Positions 10,780-20,592 of a stretch of DNA of 64,000 nucleotides are shown here, piece after piece. This DNA is from Thelonectria olida (Eukaryota > Ascomycota > Sordariomycetes > Hypocreales > Nectriaceae). The translations under genes and the position numbers were made by a program. The notes beneath the pieces were generated by a model. That model worked only from the letters and a program-made list of their open reading frames with translations. It did not search any database and was not told where the DNA came from. Each line of letters starts with the position of its first letter. Positions within the stretch are counted from its first letter, which is position 1. The stretch is taken from assembly GCA_020736575.1 (NCBI GenBank), contig JAGPYM010000032.1:248001-312000 (forward strand), read 5' to 3'.

Positions 10780-12295
10780 CTAGAAAGACACACAATTTGT
10801 CCCAAACTGAACGCCATGCTGGAGTTCTGGCAGTTCCTGGATCGAAAACCTCACGATAATAACCCTTCCCGATTTACAGCCGATGGCGATGGTGGATCCT
10901 AACACTGTTGAGCAGGATGGTCGGAAATCCACCGGCAGCCAGAGCAAGTTATTTCCATGCCAAGAAATCCAGCAGCCGTCTCCGGTAATACCGAAGCCGA
11001 AACGGCAGTCGCGAATGTGGTTAGGCATAACTGGCGTAGTAGATGCCACAGATGCCTCTGCGACTAGTGGCTTATGTACGGTAATGGCGCCAAGATCGGT
11101 AAGGAGGCGTACATTACCTGGCTCAAACGATACGTGAGATGCAAACCCAACGTGAACTGCCTGGACGCAGTCACCGGCGTCGGTGCGCCAGATTCGTACC
11201 GTCCGATCCACCGAGGCTGACGCGACGAGCGCCGAGTCGTGCGAGAAAGCAACCGACCTGGCCGAGCGGCTATGGCCCTTGAGTTCCTGGATGCAGTCAC
11301 CCGTATCGGTACGCCAGATCCTTACCGTCCGATCGTCCGAGGCTGACGCCACGAGCACCGAGTCGTGCGAGAAAGCAACCGACCTGGCCGAGCGGCTATG
11401 GGCCTTGAATTCCTGGACACAGTCACCCGTGTCGGCGCGCCAGATCCTTACCGCCCGGTCGTCCGAGACTGACGCCACGAGCACCGAGTCGTGTGAGAAG
11501 GCCACCGACCTGACCGAGCGGCTATGGCCGTTGAGCTCCTGGACGCAGTCACCCGTGTCGGTACGCCAGATCCGCACCGTCCGATCGTCCGAGGCTGACA
11601 CCACGAGCGCCGAGTCGTGTGAGAAGGCTACCGATATGACGGGGCCGCTATGGCCCTCGAGCGTCTGTAAACATGAATTCCAGTCTGTTTCGACCTCCGG
11701 AGCAAGAGATATCCAGCTAGGAATCTCGCTCTCGAACGTGTATCGGATTATACTCTTCTCCGGCGCAAAGGCAAGTGCCGAGGAATATATCTGGAGAGGT
11801 GTGGTGTCAATTATTGAAACGTTGGCGAGGATGAAGCGTATAGCGTCGCTAAGAAAGCTAGATACCTTCACACTCGCTTCGGACTGAATCACGTTAGCAG
11901 TGAATGTCGGGGTGGATAAAGCAATGCTTACGTTGAGGAGTGACTCTAGAGTTTTAATGATACCAAGACTTTCCGACGCCCTTCCCATGAGACTTAACGC
12001 TTCCATCCAATGGAGAAAATGGCGAGTTAAAAATTCGCGGACGGGTCCGCCATCGCTAACACGATCCCTTGCGTGTTGAATATGGTATACCCAGTATAGA
12101 CAAGCATACTGAACTTCTGGTGGCAGGCATGCGTCTACTTTCTGGGGATTGATAGTTGAGCGGTTCGTTCCTGGGGCATTCACATCACAAATGTTTGTTC
12201 GAAGACGCTCGTTCATGATACGCAAACAGTTTGCAGCCATCTTCTCGTGGGAATGTTTCTCGTCTACCCAGAACGGGTTCTTTCCGCGTTTCTCG
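10780..12295 (-). pseudogene. C-terminal half of NACHT-WD40-type (NLR-like) protein, 5' cut by hAT
   Basis: In fungi NACHT-WD40 proteins act in non-self recognition and programmed cell death; the best known are HET-E/D/R of Podospora. This piece starts in the linker that normally follows NACHT (FWVDEKHSHEK, then CLPPEVQYACLYWVYH and FLHWMEALSLMG), continues through a helical spacer, and has four WD repeats of 42 aa each (about 11667 down to 11164), nearly identical (SVAFSHDS, SDDRTVRIWRTDTGD). A diverged beta-rich tail follows to the stop. The NACHT domain and everything upstream are missing: at 12295 the frame runs into the end of a hAT element (CAGTGTGTCC). The Met at 12240 is internal. Without the nucleotide-binding half it cannot work as a normal NLR. 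Confidence 0.8.
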
Positions 12296-13218
12296 CAGTG
12301 TGTCCAACAACCAAGTTACTTGACTTGGTTGGTTGGGATGGCGCCGTCTAGGCGCACAGGTCCTGTGTGCTCGGGGCACAGTCCCCCCTGTCGGCAGGCT
12401 AGGGGCACGGGGCCCAATAGGTGCGCACCTGGGTGCGCATGGAAGTTTTTTTACGTTTTAAATTCTACAAAATCAATAAAATTAGTTAGAAATTATAAAA
12501 AAATTTCTATTATACCTATTATATTATGTTTATATATATAATTTACTTTTATTATTATATATTAAAAGCTTAAATAATTATAAGCCATTTAAACTTACGC
12601 TTAGTCATTATTTGTTAAATTGGCGCACCCGGGTGCGCCAATACTCTCATTCCAGTTTGAATAATTAAAATAAAATTTAAAAAAAAGAATAATACAAAAT
12701 ATAAAATGATTAGTATATTTATTATATCAATATATATCCTATATAAAGTTTTTATAATTTAATATAAATAAATTGCTAGGTTATTACAGAAAACGTAAAA
12801 AACTTCCATGCGCACCCAGGTGCGCACCTATTGGGCCCCGTGCCCCTAGCCTGCCGACAGGGGGGACTGTGCCCCGAGCACACAGGACCTGTGCGCCTAG
12901 ACGGCGCCGTAAGGTAAAGATGGTCTTCAACCAAGCAAAGCAAGACCCTTTCGCTTACTTGGGGTTACTTGACTTACTCGACTACATTTCCATTTTAGGC
13001 AAGGCGTGCGAAACCCCCTTTTTCTGTTGGTCGCGACAGGAGGCTGCAGCCCGATCAATTTGTCCATGTCTTTTTGCTGCCAGAAAGTCTCGCACAGTCC
13101 AAATCCCAAGTCAATAATGCCTTCATATCCAATGTTTCAGCCTCGGGGAAGGTTCGTAAAGGCTACACCCCCTAGGACTCCCTCTGAGCCGATCGATTCT
13201 GCTCAGTCCAGTACCCCT
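12296..13218 (-). mobile_element. Truncated hAT end (same family as 30534-33314)
   Basis: Starting at CAGTGTGTCC, this matches the reverse complement of the right end of the hAT at 30534-33314 (32932-33314) until about 13218, where similarity stops. It contains the CAACCAAG/CTTGGTTG subterminal repeats and the start of the transposase region. A 569-bp inverted-repeat element is inserted in it at 12340-12908, and about 28 bp of hAT sequence next to that insertion are missing. It splits the NACHT-WD40 gene. Confidence 0.85.
12340..12908. mobile_element. MITE-like element: GC-rich inverted repeats around AT-rich core
   Basis: Inverted repeats of 120 and 119 bp (12340-12459 and 12790-12908) agree base for base except one T in a homopolymer; they begin GGCGCCGTCTAGGCGCACAG. 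The roughly 330-bp core is very AT-rich, with one central 22-bp perfect GC palindrome around CACCCGGGTG at 12619-12640. There is no coding capacity. It is nested in a hAT end. No simple target duplication is seen; a small deletion accompanies the insertion. Confidence 0.85.
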
Positions 13219-14036
13219 GGAGCAGGACGTATTTCGTCGACAGAATCGAACCAGAACGAGCGCGATAATTGGCTAGCGGTCGCGACTTGGGTTTAATTAT
13301 AGTTAGTTATGGTTTAACTAATTAGTTAGGTTTATTCTGGTTTACTCTAAGGGGGTCATGATTAAATAGAATAGAAAAGGCTATAACACCCAACCACGCC
13401 AGACCTGAATACAATAAAATATATATAAAAAAAATTAAAAAAAAAATGGAGAAAAGAAAAATATGGTACCACAGGTCCGTATCTGGGACATGATATAATG
13501 TGACAAGCAGTTCGCGACTGCGATAAGATGATCGCGCAAGTGATGCGGGGATTATGTGTAGATAGAGCAGCGAAGGCCTAATCGTGTTGTAAAGGTTCTG
13601 GCTATTGGGGCGGACGGTAACCCTGTCAGTTTTACACGAGCCAATGAGGATCGGCCTTGAACTGGACGGTCCTGTATCCCTGCCAATGCTCCCTTCCAAA
13701 CCCCTGATAAGACAGGAGAGAGGCAAACCTGTCGCGGTTTGCGCAAAGGAGCCTTAAGGAACGAAGCTGGCTATCATCAAGTCTAATCCCACATTCCAGG
13801 TTCGAATCTTGGGTGTTGTGAAATGGTTTGCAGTAGTGTCATGCTGGGAGACATGGGCTGCGTCAATCAGCACGTGACGTGGCTTGGGGTCCTACCCGAG
13901 AATGTCTCGCATTTCGAATCATGAAAAAAGTATGGCAAGGAAAAAACGGGGGCGAGAAGATTACTCTAGGGCTTCGTAGTGCGTTCATTACCCGTTCCCC
14001 CGGACATGCTGAATATGAACCTCCTGTTTCATGATG
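13219..14036. other. Intergenic, partly AT-rich
   Basis: No gene supported. 13290-13450 is AT-rich with imperfect repeats of GTTTAACTAATTAG type. A B-box-like string at 13799-13810 lacks a tRNA fold. I find no trace of the missing NACHT domain here. Confidence 0.4.
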
Positions 14037-16478
14037 TTACGATTTCAGCTTGTGAATATGATGCTCTCTGAATACTATCTTCATCATCCCAATGTCCTCG
14101 GAAAATGTCCTGCTGACTTGACCTCGATCGCTTGATTTCTCTGCCGACTTGCTGGGACCTACCGTCTCTGGCTTCCATCTTCGCTTGTTTGGCACCAGCT
14201 GAGCCAACGGACGTCGAGGTGGCTCCAGCAGCAGCGCTCTTTCAAAGTCAATCATCATGACCCCATTGATCTCCGCATTGAACAGCATGTTTGCCGTTCG
14301 TACATCCTTGTGGACTACTCCCTGTTGATGCATTGCGCGCAACGACCGCATCGCCTTCCCTTCGAGCTGTTCCTCCGCACCACCCACAATCCCTGTCGGA
14401 TCAAGATCATATCCTCCCCACGACAGAAACATCATGTGTATCACATAGACGCGGTGGTCGTAGTAATAAATCCTGTTCATCGGTCGGAGGTCGATGGCCC
14501 CAAGGAACACGGGCACATGTATACCTTGGATGGGCTGCAGACGTTCGTAAACTGCCGCCTCGTGCTCAAGGTCTTTGGCAAATGCCCGAACCGTGCCCTT
14601 GCTGACGAAGGTATAGCCATACGCAAGCAGGCTCACTTTGAACAGTACGCCGCGCGCACCACCCTGCCCCAACGGCGTGATCCCGTCGTCTAATGACCGT
14701 TCTAGCTGCTCCCAGAGAAGCTCAAGGAATTTAGCGTGATCGATTAGATGACGGGCACAGGTGCGGCTTGGGCCACGGCAGTGGCTGCGGTGATTGTTGG
14801 GCTGCCTGCTGTGAAGTGCCATGTTCGGGCATCTTGGGTCGAGAAAACCGCCCTTGACGAGCCCTAAAAGGCACTTTTGGGTGCAGTACGGCCTGTCTTG
14901 TTCGTTGCTTCCTCCTCCTCCGCCCCCACCCCGCGGCCGTCGCGCCATAATTCGCTGACTGCGTCGAGTTCCCTGACCTCCCTGGCCTTCTGACCCTCCT
15001 CGACGTGTCCGCCGTTCTGCCGGGCTGGGCGTGTCTGGCAAATCCGGTGCTGACTCGTCGTCGGATGATTCTCCTGGATCCCTTCGCGACTGCTCCTTCA
15101 CGGGCTCATCTCCCACAGGACGCCGTCTCTTTCCTCGGAGGACGTAAGGAGATCGGTCGATACCCTCGTACGCCTCCGGTTGGTAACCGGGTGAACTCTT
15201 CGGCGCATGTCGTTCGTCCTCCGGAATCGATCGTAGAGTCGTCTCGAAATCTTCCATCCACGTCTTCAATTTTTCAGTAGCTTGGCGGCGCTCGTCTTGC
15301 CTACGCAACCGTCGTTCACCCGGCGAACCAAGAGCCATGAGACTAAAAGCCAGATACTGACCCACTGCCGTGCACAAGTGAAAATGGTCAGGATGGGCTG
15401 ACACCTCGGCATCCGGTTCTGCTAGGTGATAGAAAAGCGTCTCCGGCTCCCGCCAGTCGATCTTAAGGAACACTATCGCCTCGCCCGTGGTCAATAGACC
15501 ATACTCGAGTCCACCCTCGATCATGTAGTGGTAGGTCTGCGTGATGGCGGCTGCAGTCAGCCTCTCCGCATGATACTGGAAACGCGCATCTGGGTCCACG
15601 GACGTCGGGATCGTCTTCCGGTTGACTACGTCCTTGTAAATATTCATCGGGCGTAGACCGAGACGAAGGTGCGGCGCTGTCAGTTTGTGAGGCGGCTTGT
15701 ACTCGGAAATGTAGATCATCGTACGTCTCGTCGAGCCCGCATTGTCGGATCGGTAGACGCAGATCTGATCGGGTCGTAGCTGGTTGAGATCGAGTCTGTG
15801 GTCTGGCGTAGAGGGTGGTGTCGATGGAGTGTCGCGATCGACGACCTCCTCGGCCATGTCGCTGATGGCATGCGGATGGCTCTCGAAAACGATGCCGTTT
15901 CCTAGGTGAAATGCGCTTCTGACCTCTTCCACCTCTTTGAGCTGATCCATGATCGCTTTGACTGGATCCTCGACGCTGTTGTGGAGGAAGTACTCGAGTA
16001 CCTTCTCATCTGTTATCTTGCGCTTCGCCATTCTGCTTCCTAAGCCGGAGAGGAAGGATCGGTTCTCAAAAACGCGACGATCGGTAGGGAAGGTGTCGTA
16101 GAGGGTGCCGAATGTGATCCTCTGTTCCTGCAGGAAATCGGGCCACGGTCGGAGATTTGTGGGACACCATTTGTTTCGCGGATTAGTGATGGGGCCCTTC
16201 GAGGTCAATTTCCGATTCCGTTCAATATTGAAGTTGGAGAATACAAGGGAATGGCAGGCAGCGATGTATTCGTCGAGTGTGGTGGGCTGGGTTTGTTGCT
16301 CTGACGCTTCGGCGCGTTGCCGTTCCTTCTGTCGTTCTCTCTCTGCCTCCTCGGCGCGTTGTCGCTCCTTCTGTCGTTCTTTCTCTGCCTCCTCGGCGCG
16401 TTGCTGTTCCTCCTTCGCGCGTTGCTCCGCTTCTCGTAGGAGTCTCGTCAGCTCTTCTACACTCCTTGATCCATCCAT
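14037..16478 (-). CDS. Predicted nuclease-kinase fusion protein
   Basis: 813 aa, single exon. Residues 1-60 form a charged coiled coil of EERQRAEEAE-like repeats. About 150-400 looks like a PD-(D/E)xK nuclease-type domain: D237 in RPDQICVYR, then E259 and K261 in ISEYKPPHK, then a YHYMIEGGLEYGLLTTGEAIVFL core. About 460-560 is a low-complexity basic/acidic linker with a Gly run; about 565-620 is Cys/His-rich. The C-terminal part has protein-kinase motifs: a candidate Lys in FVSKGT, Glu in EHEAAVYERL, catalytic loop HKDVRTAN with D725, and D744 in IDFERA (DFE rather than DFG). This order resembles nuclease-kinase fusions described among fungal Crinkler-like proteins; activity is inferred only. 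It is transcribed divergently from the GCN5 gene, 425 bp apart. The start at 16478 has no upstream in-frame alternative I prefer. Confidence 0.75.
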   Translation of the reverse strand: MDGSRSVEELTRLLREAEQRAKEEQQRAEEAEKERQKERQRAEEAERERQKERQRAEASEQQTQPTTLDEYIAACHSLVFSNFNIERNRKLTSKGPITNPRNKWCPTNLRPWPDFLQEQRITFGTLYDTFPTDRRVFENRSFLSGLGSRMAKRKITDEKVLEYFLHNSVEDPVKAIMDQLKEVEEVRSAFHLGNGIVFESHPHAISDMAEEVVDRDTPSTPPSTPDHRLDLNQLRPDQICVYRSDNAGSTRRTMIYISEYKPPHKLTAPHLRLGLRPMNIYKDVVNRKTIPTSVDPDARFQYHAERLTAAAITQTYHYMIEGGLEYGLLTTGEAIVFLKIDWREPETLFYHLAEPDAEVSAHPDHFHLCTAVGQYLAFSLMALGSPGERRLRRQDERRQATEKLKTWMEDFETTLRSIPEDERHAPKSSPGYQPEAYEGIDRSPYVLRGKRRRPVGDEPVKEQSRRDPGESSDDESAPDLPDTPSPAERRTRRGGSEGQGGQGTRRSQRIMARRPRGGGGGGGSNEQDRPYCTQKCLLGLVKGGFLDPRCPNMALHSRQPNNHRSHCRGPSRTCARHLIDHAKFLELLWEQLERSLDDGITPLGQGGARGVLFKVSLLAYGYTFVSKGTVRAFAKDLEHEAAVYERLQPIQGIHVPVFLGAIDLRPMNRIYYYDHRVYVIHMMFLSWGGYDLDPTGIVGGAEEQLEGKAMRSLRAMHQQGVVHKDVRTANMLFNAEINGVMMIDFERALLLEPPRRPLAQLVPNKRRWKPETVGPSKSAEKSSDRGQVSRTFSEDIGMMKIVFREHHIHKLKS

Positions 16479-16903
16479 GATGCGTAGGATTGATGTCGTG
16501 GTGAAAATCGATTCAGAAGGGTGGATATTTGCATCGCAACCATGTGTTTTGGAGCTTGGCCTAAATAGAGTGGAGCCCTATTACGTTGCGAGGGGTTACC
16601 CGCCGGAAATCATTTGAGCCAAGATCTTTGTCAGCGTGCATTCCAGTGCGTGAACCTACTGGGTCCGAGATCTTGGTCAGCGATGTGCTGGCCTCCGAGG
16701 TTTAGTCCTCCCAGGCGTAATAAATTTCATTCATTCATATTGGGTCCCACAGGTCAGTGATCTGCGAAGTCAACTGTCGAACTCGTAACCTGGCCTATCA
16801 AGGTAATACTACAGTCAGCCTTCTCGCTTGGTAGCTCTTTTGCTGACCTTTTTTTTCCCTTTTTTTTTTTTTTTGCGTTGATTAAGGCTCGAAACATAAC
16901 GCG
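16479..16903. promoter_or_regulatory. Shared divergent promoter region
   Basis: This 425-bp stretch lies between the starts of the nuclease-kinase gene (minus) and the GCN5 gene (plus), so it probably carries both promoters. Visible features are a T-rich tract at about 16848-16874 just before the GCN5 start, typical of fungal promoters, and a repeated string GATCTT(T/G)GTCAGCG at about 16625 and 16672. No clear TATA box was identified. Confidence 0.5.
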
Positions 16904-18119
16904 ATGGAGGATACTACCTCGCCGACTGCCACGAGCTGCGACAAGCGCACTAACTTCGTATCATCGCTTTCGGCACAGGAGGGACTAGTGATGAGGCCAA
17001 TTCCACTTCCCGAGAAGGTATTGCCGTCCTGAAACGCTGTACTCTACTTGTGTATGTGACTAACGTGCCATGTAGCCCGCAGTTATTGAAGAACGCAACG
17101 GCGAGATAGAATTTCGTGTCGTCAATAATGATGGTGAGCGGGAGAGTCTCATCATCCTGAGCGGGTTGAAATGCGTCTTCCAAAAGCAGCTGCCGGAGAT
17201 GCCCAAGAGCTACATCGCGCGCCTCGTCTACGATAGAGCTCACATGTCCATCGCCATTGTGAAGAAGCCGCTGGCAGTAGTGGGTGGCATCACCTACCGG
17301 CCGTTCAAGCACCGCGAGTTCGCCGAGATTGTCTTCTGCGCCGTCTTGTCTGATGAGCAGGCCAAGGGGTACGGGGCGCACCTCATGTCGCATCTGAAGG
17401 ACTACATTAAGGCATCATCGAACATGATGCATTTCCTGACCTATGCCGACAACTTGGCCATCCCCTATTTCAAGAAACAGGGCTTTACCAAGGAGATCAC
17501 GTTGGATGACTCGATTTGGAAGGGGTGTATAAAAGACTATGAGGGCGGAACTCTTATGCAGTGCTCTATGCTCCCAAAGATTCGCTATCTAGAGCTAGGT
17601 CGCATGCTCCTCAAGCAGAAGGAATGCGTCCATGCCAAGATACGGGCTCTGGATAAGAGCCACGTGGTCCATCAACCTCCGAAACTGTGGGAGAACGGCG
17701 TTGTTCCCATTGACCCCCTATCCATCGACGCAATCCGGGCGTCGGGTTGGTCACCTCATATGGACGAGCTGACCAGACAATCGCGTCACGGTCCGAACTA
17801 CAAGCAGCTGCTACATCTCCTAAATGACCTCCAGAGCCATCAATCATCGTGGCCATTCTGGCAGCCGGTCAGCAAGGACGACGTCACCGACTATTATGAG
17901 GTCATTAAGGAACCAATGGACCTGAGTACTATGGAGGCCAGGCTGGAAGCGGAGCAGTACATGACACCTGAGGATTTCATCAAAGACGCCCGGCTCGTCT
18001 TCGACAACTGTCGGCAATTCAATGGTGAGAATTCGCTGTATGTGAAGTGTGCCAATAAGTTAGAGAAGTACATGTGGAAGCAGGTACGCACGATCCCGGA
18101 ATGGTCATATTTGGAGTAG
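16904..18119 (+). CDS. gcn5: GCN5-type histone acetyltransferase with bromodomain
   Basis: Catalytic subunit of SAGA/ADA-type complexes; transfers acetyl from acetyl-CoA to histone H3 lysines. Two exons, 16904..17017 and 17076..18119, 385 aa; the 58-bp intron starts GTATTG, has a CTAAC branch site and ends TAG, joining K to [20 protein letters not shown], a hallmark of the family. GNAT core: general-base Glu near residue 122 in FAEIVFC and the acetyl-CoA loop QAKGYGAHL. The C-terminal bromodomain (about 280-375) keeps WPFWQPV, the [15 protein letters not shown] segment and the acetyl-lysine Asn in DNCRQFN. Several normally constant positions differ and the N-terminus is short, so it may be a diverged second copy rather than the housekeeping gene; that needs the rest of the genome. 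Confidence 0.93.
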
Positions 18120-18187
18120 TATGATGGCATGACTTGGTTAGCTGTAAGGCACCATGATAACTTTTGCATTTGCGAGTCTGTCGGCAT

Positions 18188-20503
18188 TAGGGTTCCGTTT
18201 TTGACGGTCAAAAACGGTATTTGACGGTCAAATTCCTAAAGGGGGTTTTTGGCAGTAAATTACGTCAAAAACTCTCCCATTTTTAGGCTTAGTGTATAGC
18301 CATATTAGGATTAGTGTATACATGGATAGGTTTAGTGCATCGCGTGACTGGCGCACAAAACATCACCAAATTCCCTTCTTCAGTGTTGAAAAGTAAAGAA
18401 CATGCAACTATCACGATGAGTAACAAAGGCGGTCGCCCTAAGACTCATGGTGTTCATGAACACTTTGCAGCAGCCCCAATTCCTCCAGGAGGGGGTAAAT
18501 TCACTCAACTTCGCGTTCGGTGCAAATACTGTTCTAAAACCATGGCCAAGCACGTCCAACGGCAACAGAATCACCTTGCCAAAGAGTGTCTTGGTTTCCA
18601 GCAAGCTGCAGGCCATGTGGATCGCCAGCCTCGAATCACTACGGCTTTGTCCATAATGGATCGAAACTCTAAAGATCAACTCGATCGAGCCGCAGCCCTC
18701 GCCATCTTTAAGTCCGGCAAGCCATACACCACCTTCGAAGACTCTGGCATGGTTGAGTTCATCCAAATGCTCAATCCAGCGTACAAGCCCCCTAGTGGTG
18801 ATCGAATTGCCTCCATACTTCCTGAAGTTTACCAAGATTACCGAGTCCAAGTCAAGGAGATCCTCGACGATGCCGATCATCTCAATGTCATCTTTGACGC
18901 TTCTGACGACATAAGCAACAACCGTATTGTCAACATTTCGATCTCAATTCCCAACTCGGTTACATTCTATTGGAAGACTGTTAATACACGGAACGAGGAA
19001 CATACGGCCTTGAATACCATTCGCCTAATCCAGCCACTTTTGGAAGAGGTATTCACAAAGGAAGGAGAGGACTTCCAGGATTTCTCTCGCATGAACGCTA
19101 TCTGCACAGATACATGCTCGACAATGCGGAAACTCCACGCTGAGATGAAGAATATGCCTGAGTTCAGGCATTGTTTCTTCATTTTGTGTGATTCCCATGG
19201 TCTTCAACTTCTAGTGAAAGACATCGTGGAATCGGAGAGATGGGCTTCAGTCCTTAAGAAAGTTACGAGGATCATCACGTTCTTTAAAAAGGCCAAGCGC
19301 CAACTCGCACGACTTCGTGCTTATCAGCTTGAGTGTTACGGTAAACAGAAGGCTTTCATTACACCAGCCATCACTCGTTGGGGAACACAACTCGGAGCTG
19401 TTATGTCTTCACTGGCGAACAAAGATGCTCTTCGAGCATATGCACGTGATGCTATGGTCCTCAATTCCCTAAAAACTAAGGCTATCAAATGGGAAGAGGA
19501 GAAAGAGGAAGATCGACAAGTCCTAAGGGCAATACTCTCGTCCATCAACAACTTTGAGTTTTGGCATGAGGTAGAGATGTTGGCTAAGATCCTTCAGCCT
19601 ATCGAAAACGCACAACGTTGCTCAGAGCGAGATCACTCATGCGTTGGAGAGGTTATTCCCCGTTGGTTGACTATCCAGAGCAAATGGGATGCCCTTGAGG
19701 AGGCTAACCAAGATCCTCTTATCAACTACTCGGAGCTGAGGCAATGGCGAGTCCAAAGGATGAAAGATCAAACGACAGACATTCACCACTTCGCATTTGC
19801 CTTGGACCCACGGACAACCATAGGGGAGGGTCTTGGGCTTGACACTATGGAGAGAGCACATCGCTTCCTAGAAGAAAACACTAGTAACGAAGAGTACCAA
19901 CAGCTCTTTGGGGAGTTTTGTCGATTCCGTGCTCGCGAAGGTGCTCTCTTTGGCCCAACCTCGCGGATCTATCGAGAACAGCCGAAGACTCCTCATACGC
20001 CTTCTCACTATTACGTCCTAAGCGCGTGGGGATACTTTGGGTCTATGGGAGTCAAGTTGGCTACATTGGCAAGGAGAGTTCTAGGATCCTTGGCGAACTC
20101 TGTTCCTTCAGAGCGTTCCTTCAGTGCTACGAACTACCTTCATTGTAAGCTTCGGAATCGGCTTAGTCCGCTTAGCACTGACAAGGTCACTTTCATCTAT
20201 ATGAACAGTCGGGTGCTCAAGAGGCTCAAGACGGTCAAAGATAATCTGGCAGAACCGATGGTTGTCAAAAACTGGGAGACAGTTGATGTTGCTCGACTAG
20301 TAAAGATAGAAAACGCCTTCCAAGACTCTATTGTTGTCGATGGCTGGGGTTGGGAAGAGACCGATTTGGAAAATAGTGGAGATGATATGGACATCGGCCA
20401 ATGAGAGGTTTTTGACATGTAAAATACCTAGAAGTTTCTGACGTCAAAAACTTTGGTCGGATAGGTAAATTACCATTCGGTAAATTACCTCGACGGAACC
20501 CTG
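18188..20503 (+). mobile_element. Intact hAT transposon with 8-bp target duplication
   Basis: 2316 bp. Ends are TAGGGTTCCGT on the left and the complement of CAGGGTTCCGT on the right. The 8-bp direct repeat GTCGGCAT flanks it at 18180-18187 and 20504-20511. Subterminal TTTTTGAC/GTCAAAAA motifs recur at both ends. It lies 68 bp after the GCN5 stop, in the gap between GCN5 and the convergent Cys-rich gene. The transposase is uninterrupted. Confidence 0.95.
18416..20404 (+). CDS. hAT transposase, intact
   Basis: 662 aa from the Met at 18416 (MSNKGGRPKTHGV); a frame extension to 18314 lies in the element's subterminal repeats and is less likely. N-terminal BED-type zinc finger (CKYC, then HLAKEC), a DUF659-like catalytic start (FDASDD, then CTDTCSTMRK), a helical insertion, and the C-terminal hAT dimerisation region (LGSLANSVPSERSFSATNYL). 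No stop or frameshift. With intact ends and a target duplication this is a candidate autonomous element. Confidence 0.9.
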   Translation: MSNKGGRPKTHGVHEHFAAAPIPPGGGKFTQLRVRCKYCSKTMAKHVQRQQNHLAKECLGFQQAAGHVDRQPRITTALSIMDRNSKDQLDRAAALAIFKSGKPYTTFEDSGMVEFIQMLNPAYKPPSGDRIASILPEVYQDYRVQVKEILDDADHLNVIFDASDDISNNRIVNISISIPNSVTFYWKTVNTRNEEHTALNTIRLIQPLLEEVFTKEGEDFQDFSRMNAICTDTCSTMRKLHAEMKNMPEFRHCFFILCDSHGLQLLVKDIVESERWASVLKKVTRIITFFKKAKRQLARLRAYQLECYGKQKAFITPAITRWGTQLGAVMSSLANKDALRAYARDAMVLNSLKTKAIKWEEEKEEDRQVLRAILSSINNFEFWHEVEMLAKILQPIENAQRCSERDHSCVGEVIPRWLTIQSKWDALEEANQDPLINYSELRQWRVQRMKDQTTDIHHFAFALDPRTTIGEGLGLDTMERAHRFLEENTSNEEYQQLFGEFCRFRAREGALFGPTSRIYREQPKTPHTPSHYYVLSAWGYFGSMGVKLATLARRVLGSLANSVPSERSFSATNYLHCKLRNRLSPLSTDKVTFIYMNSRVLKRLKTVKDNLAEPMVVKNWETVDVARLVKIENAFQDSIVVDGWGWEETDLENSGDDMDIGQ

Positions 20504-20592
20504 GTCGGCATAGACTGTGGAGTAGAAAACTGGTGATTCACGACTGTAAATAGTCAACGGCTGTATTAAGGCATAGTTACCTATCCTCAAAC

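Noticed and set aside
11183..11887. 234-aa repetitive open frame on the plus strand
   Set aside because: Antisense shadow of the repeated WD40 coding sequence; its repeats mirror the 126-bp WD units.
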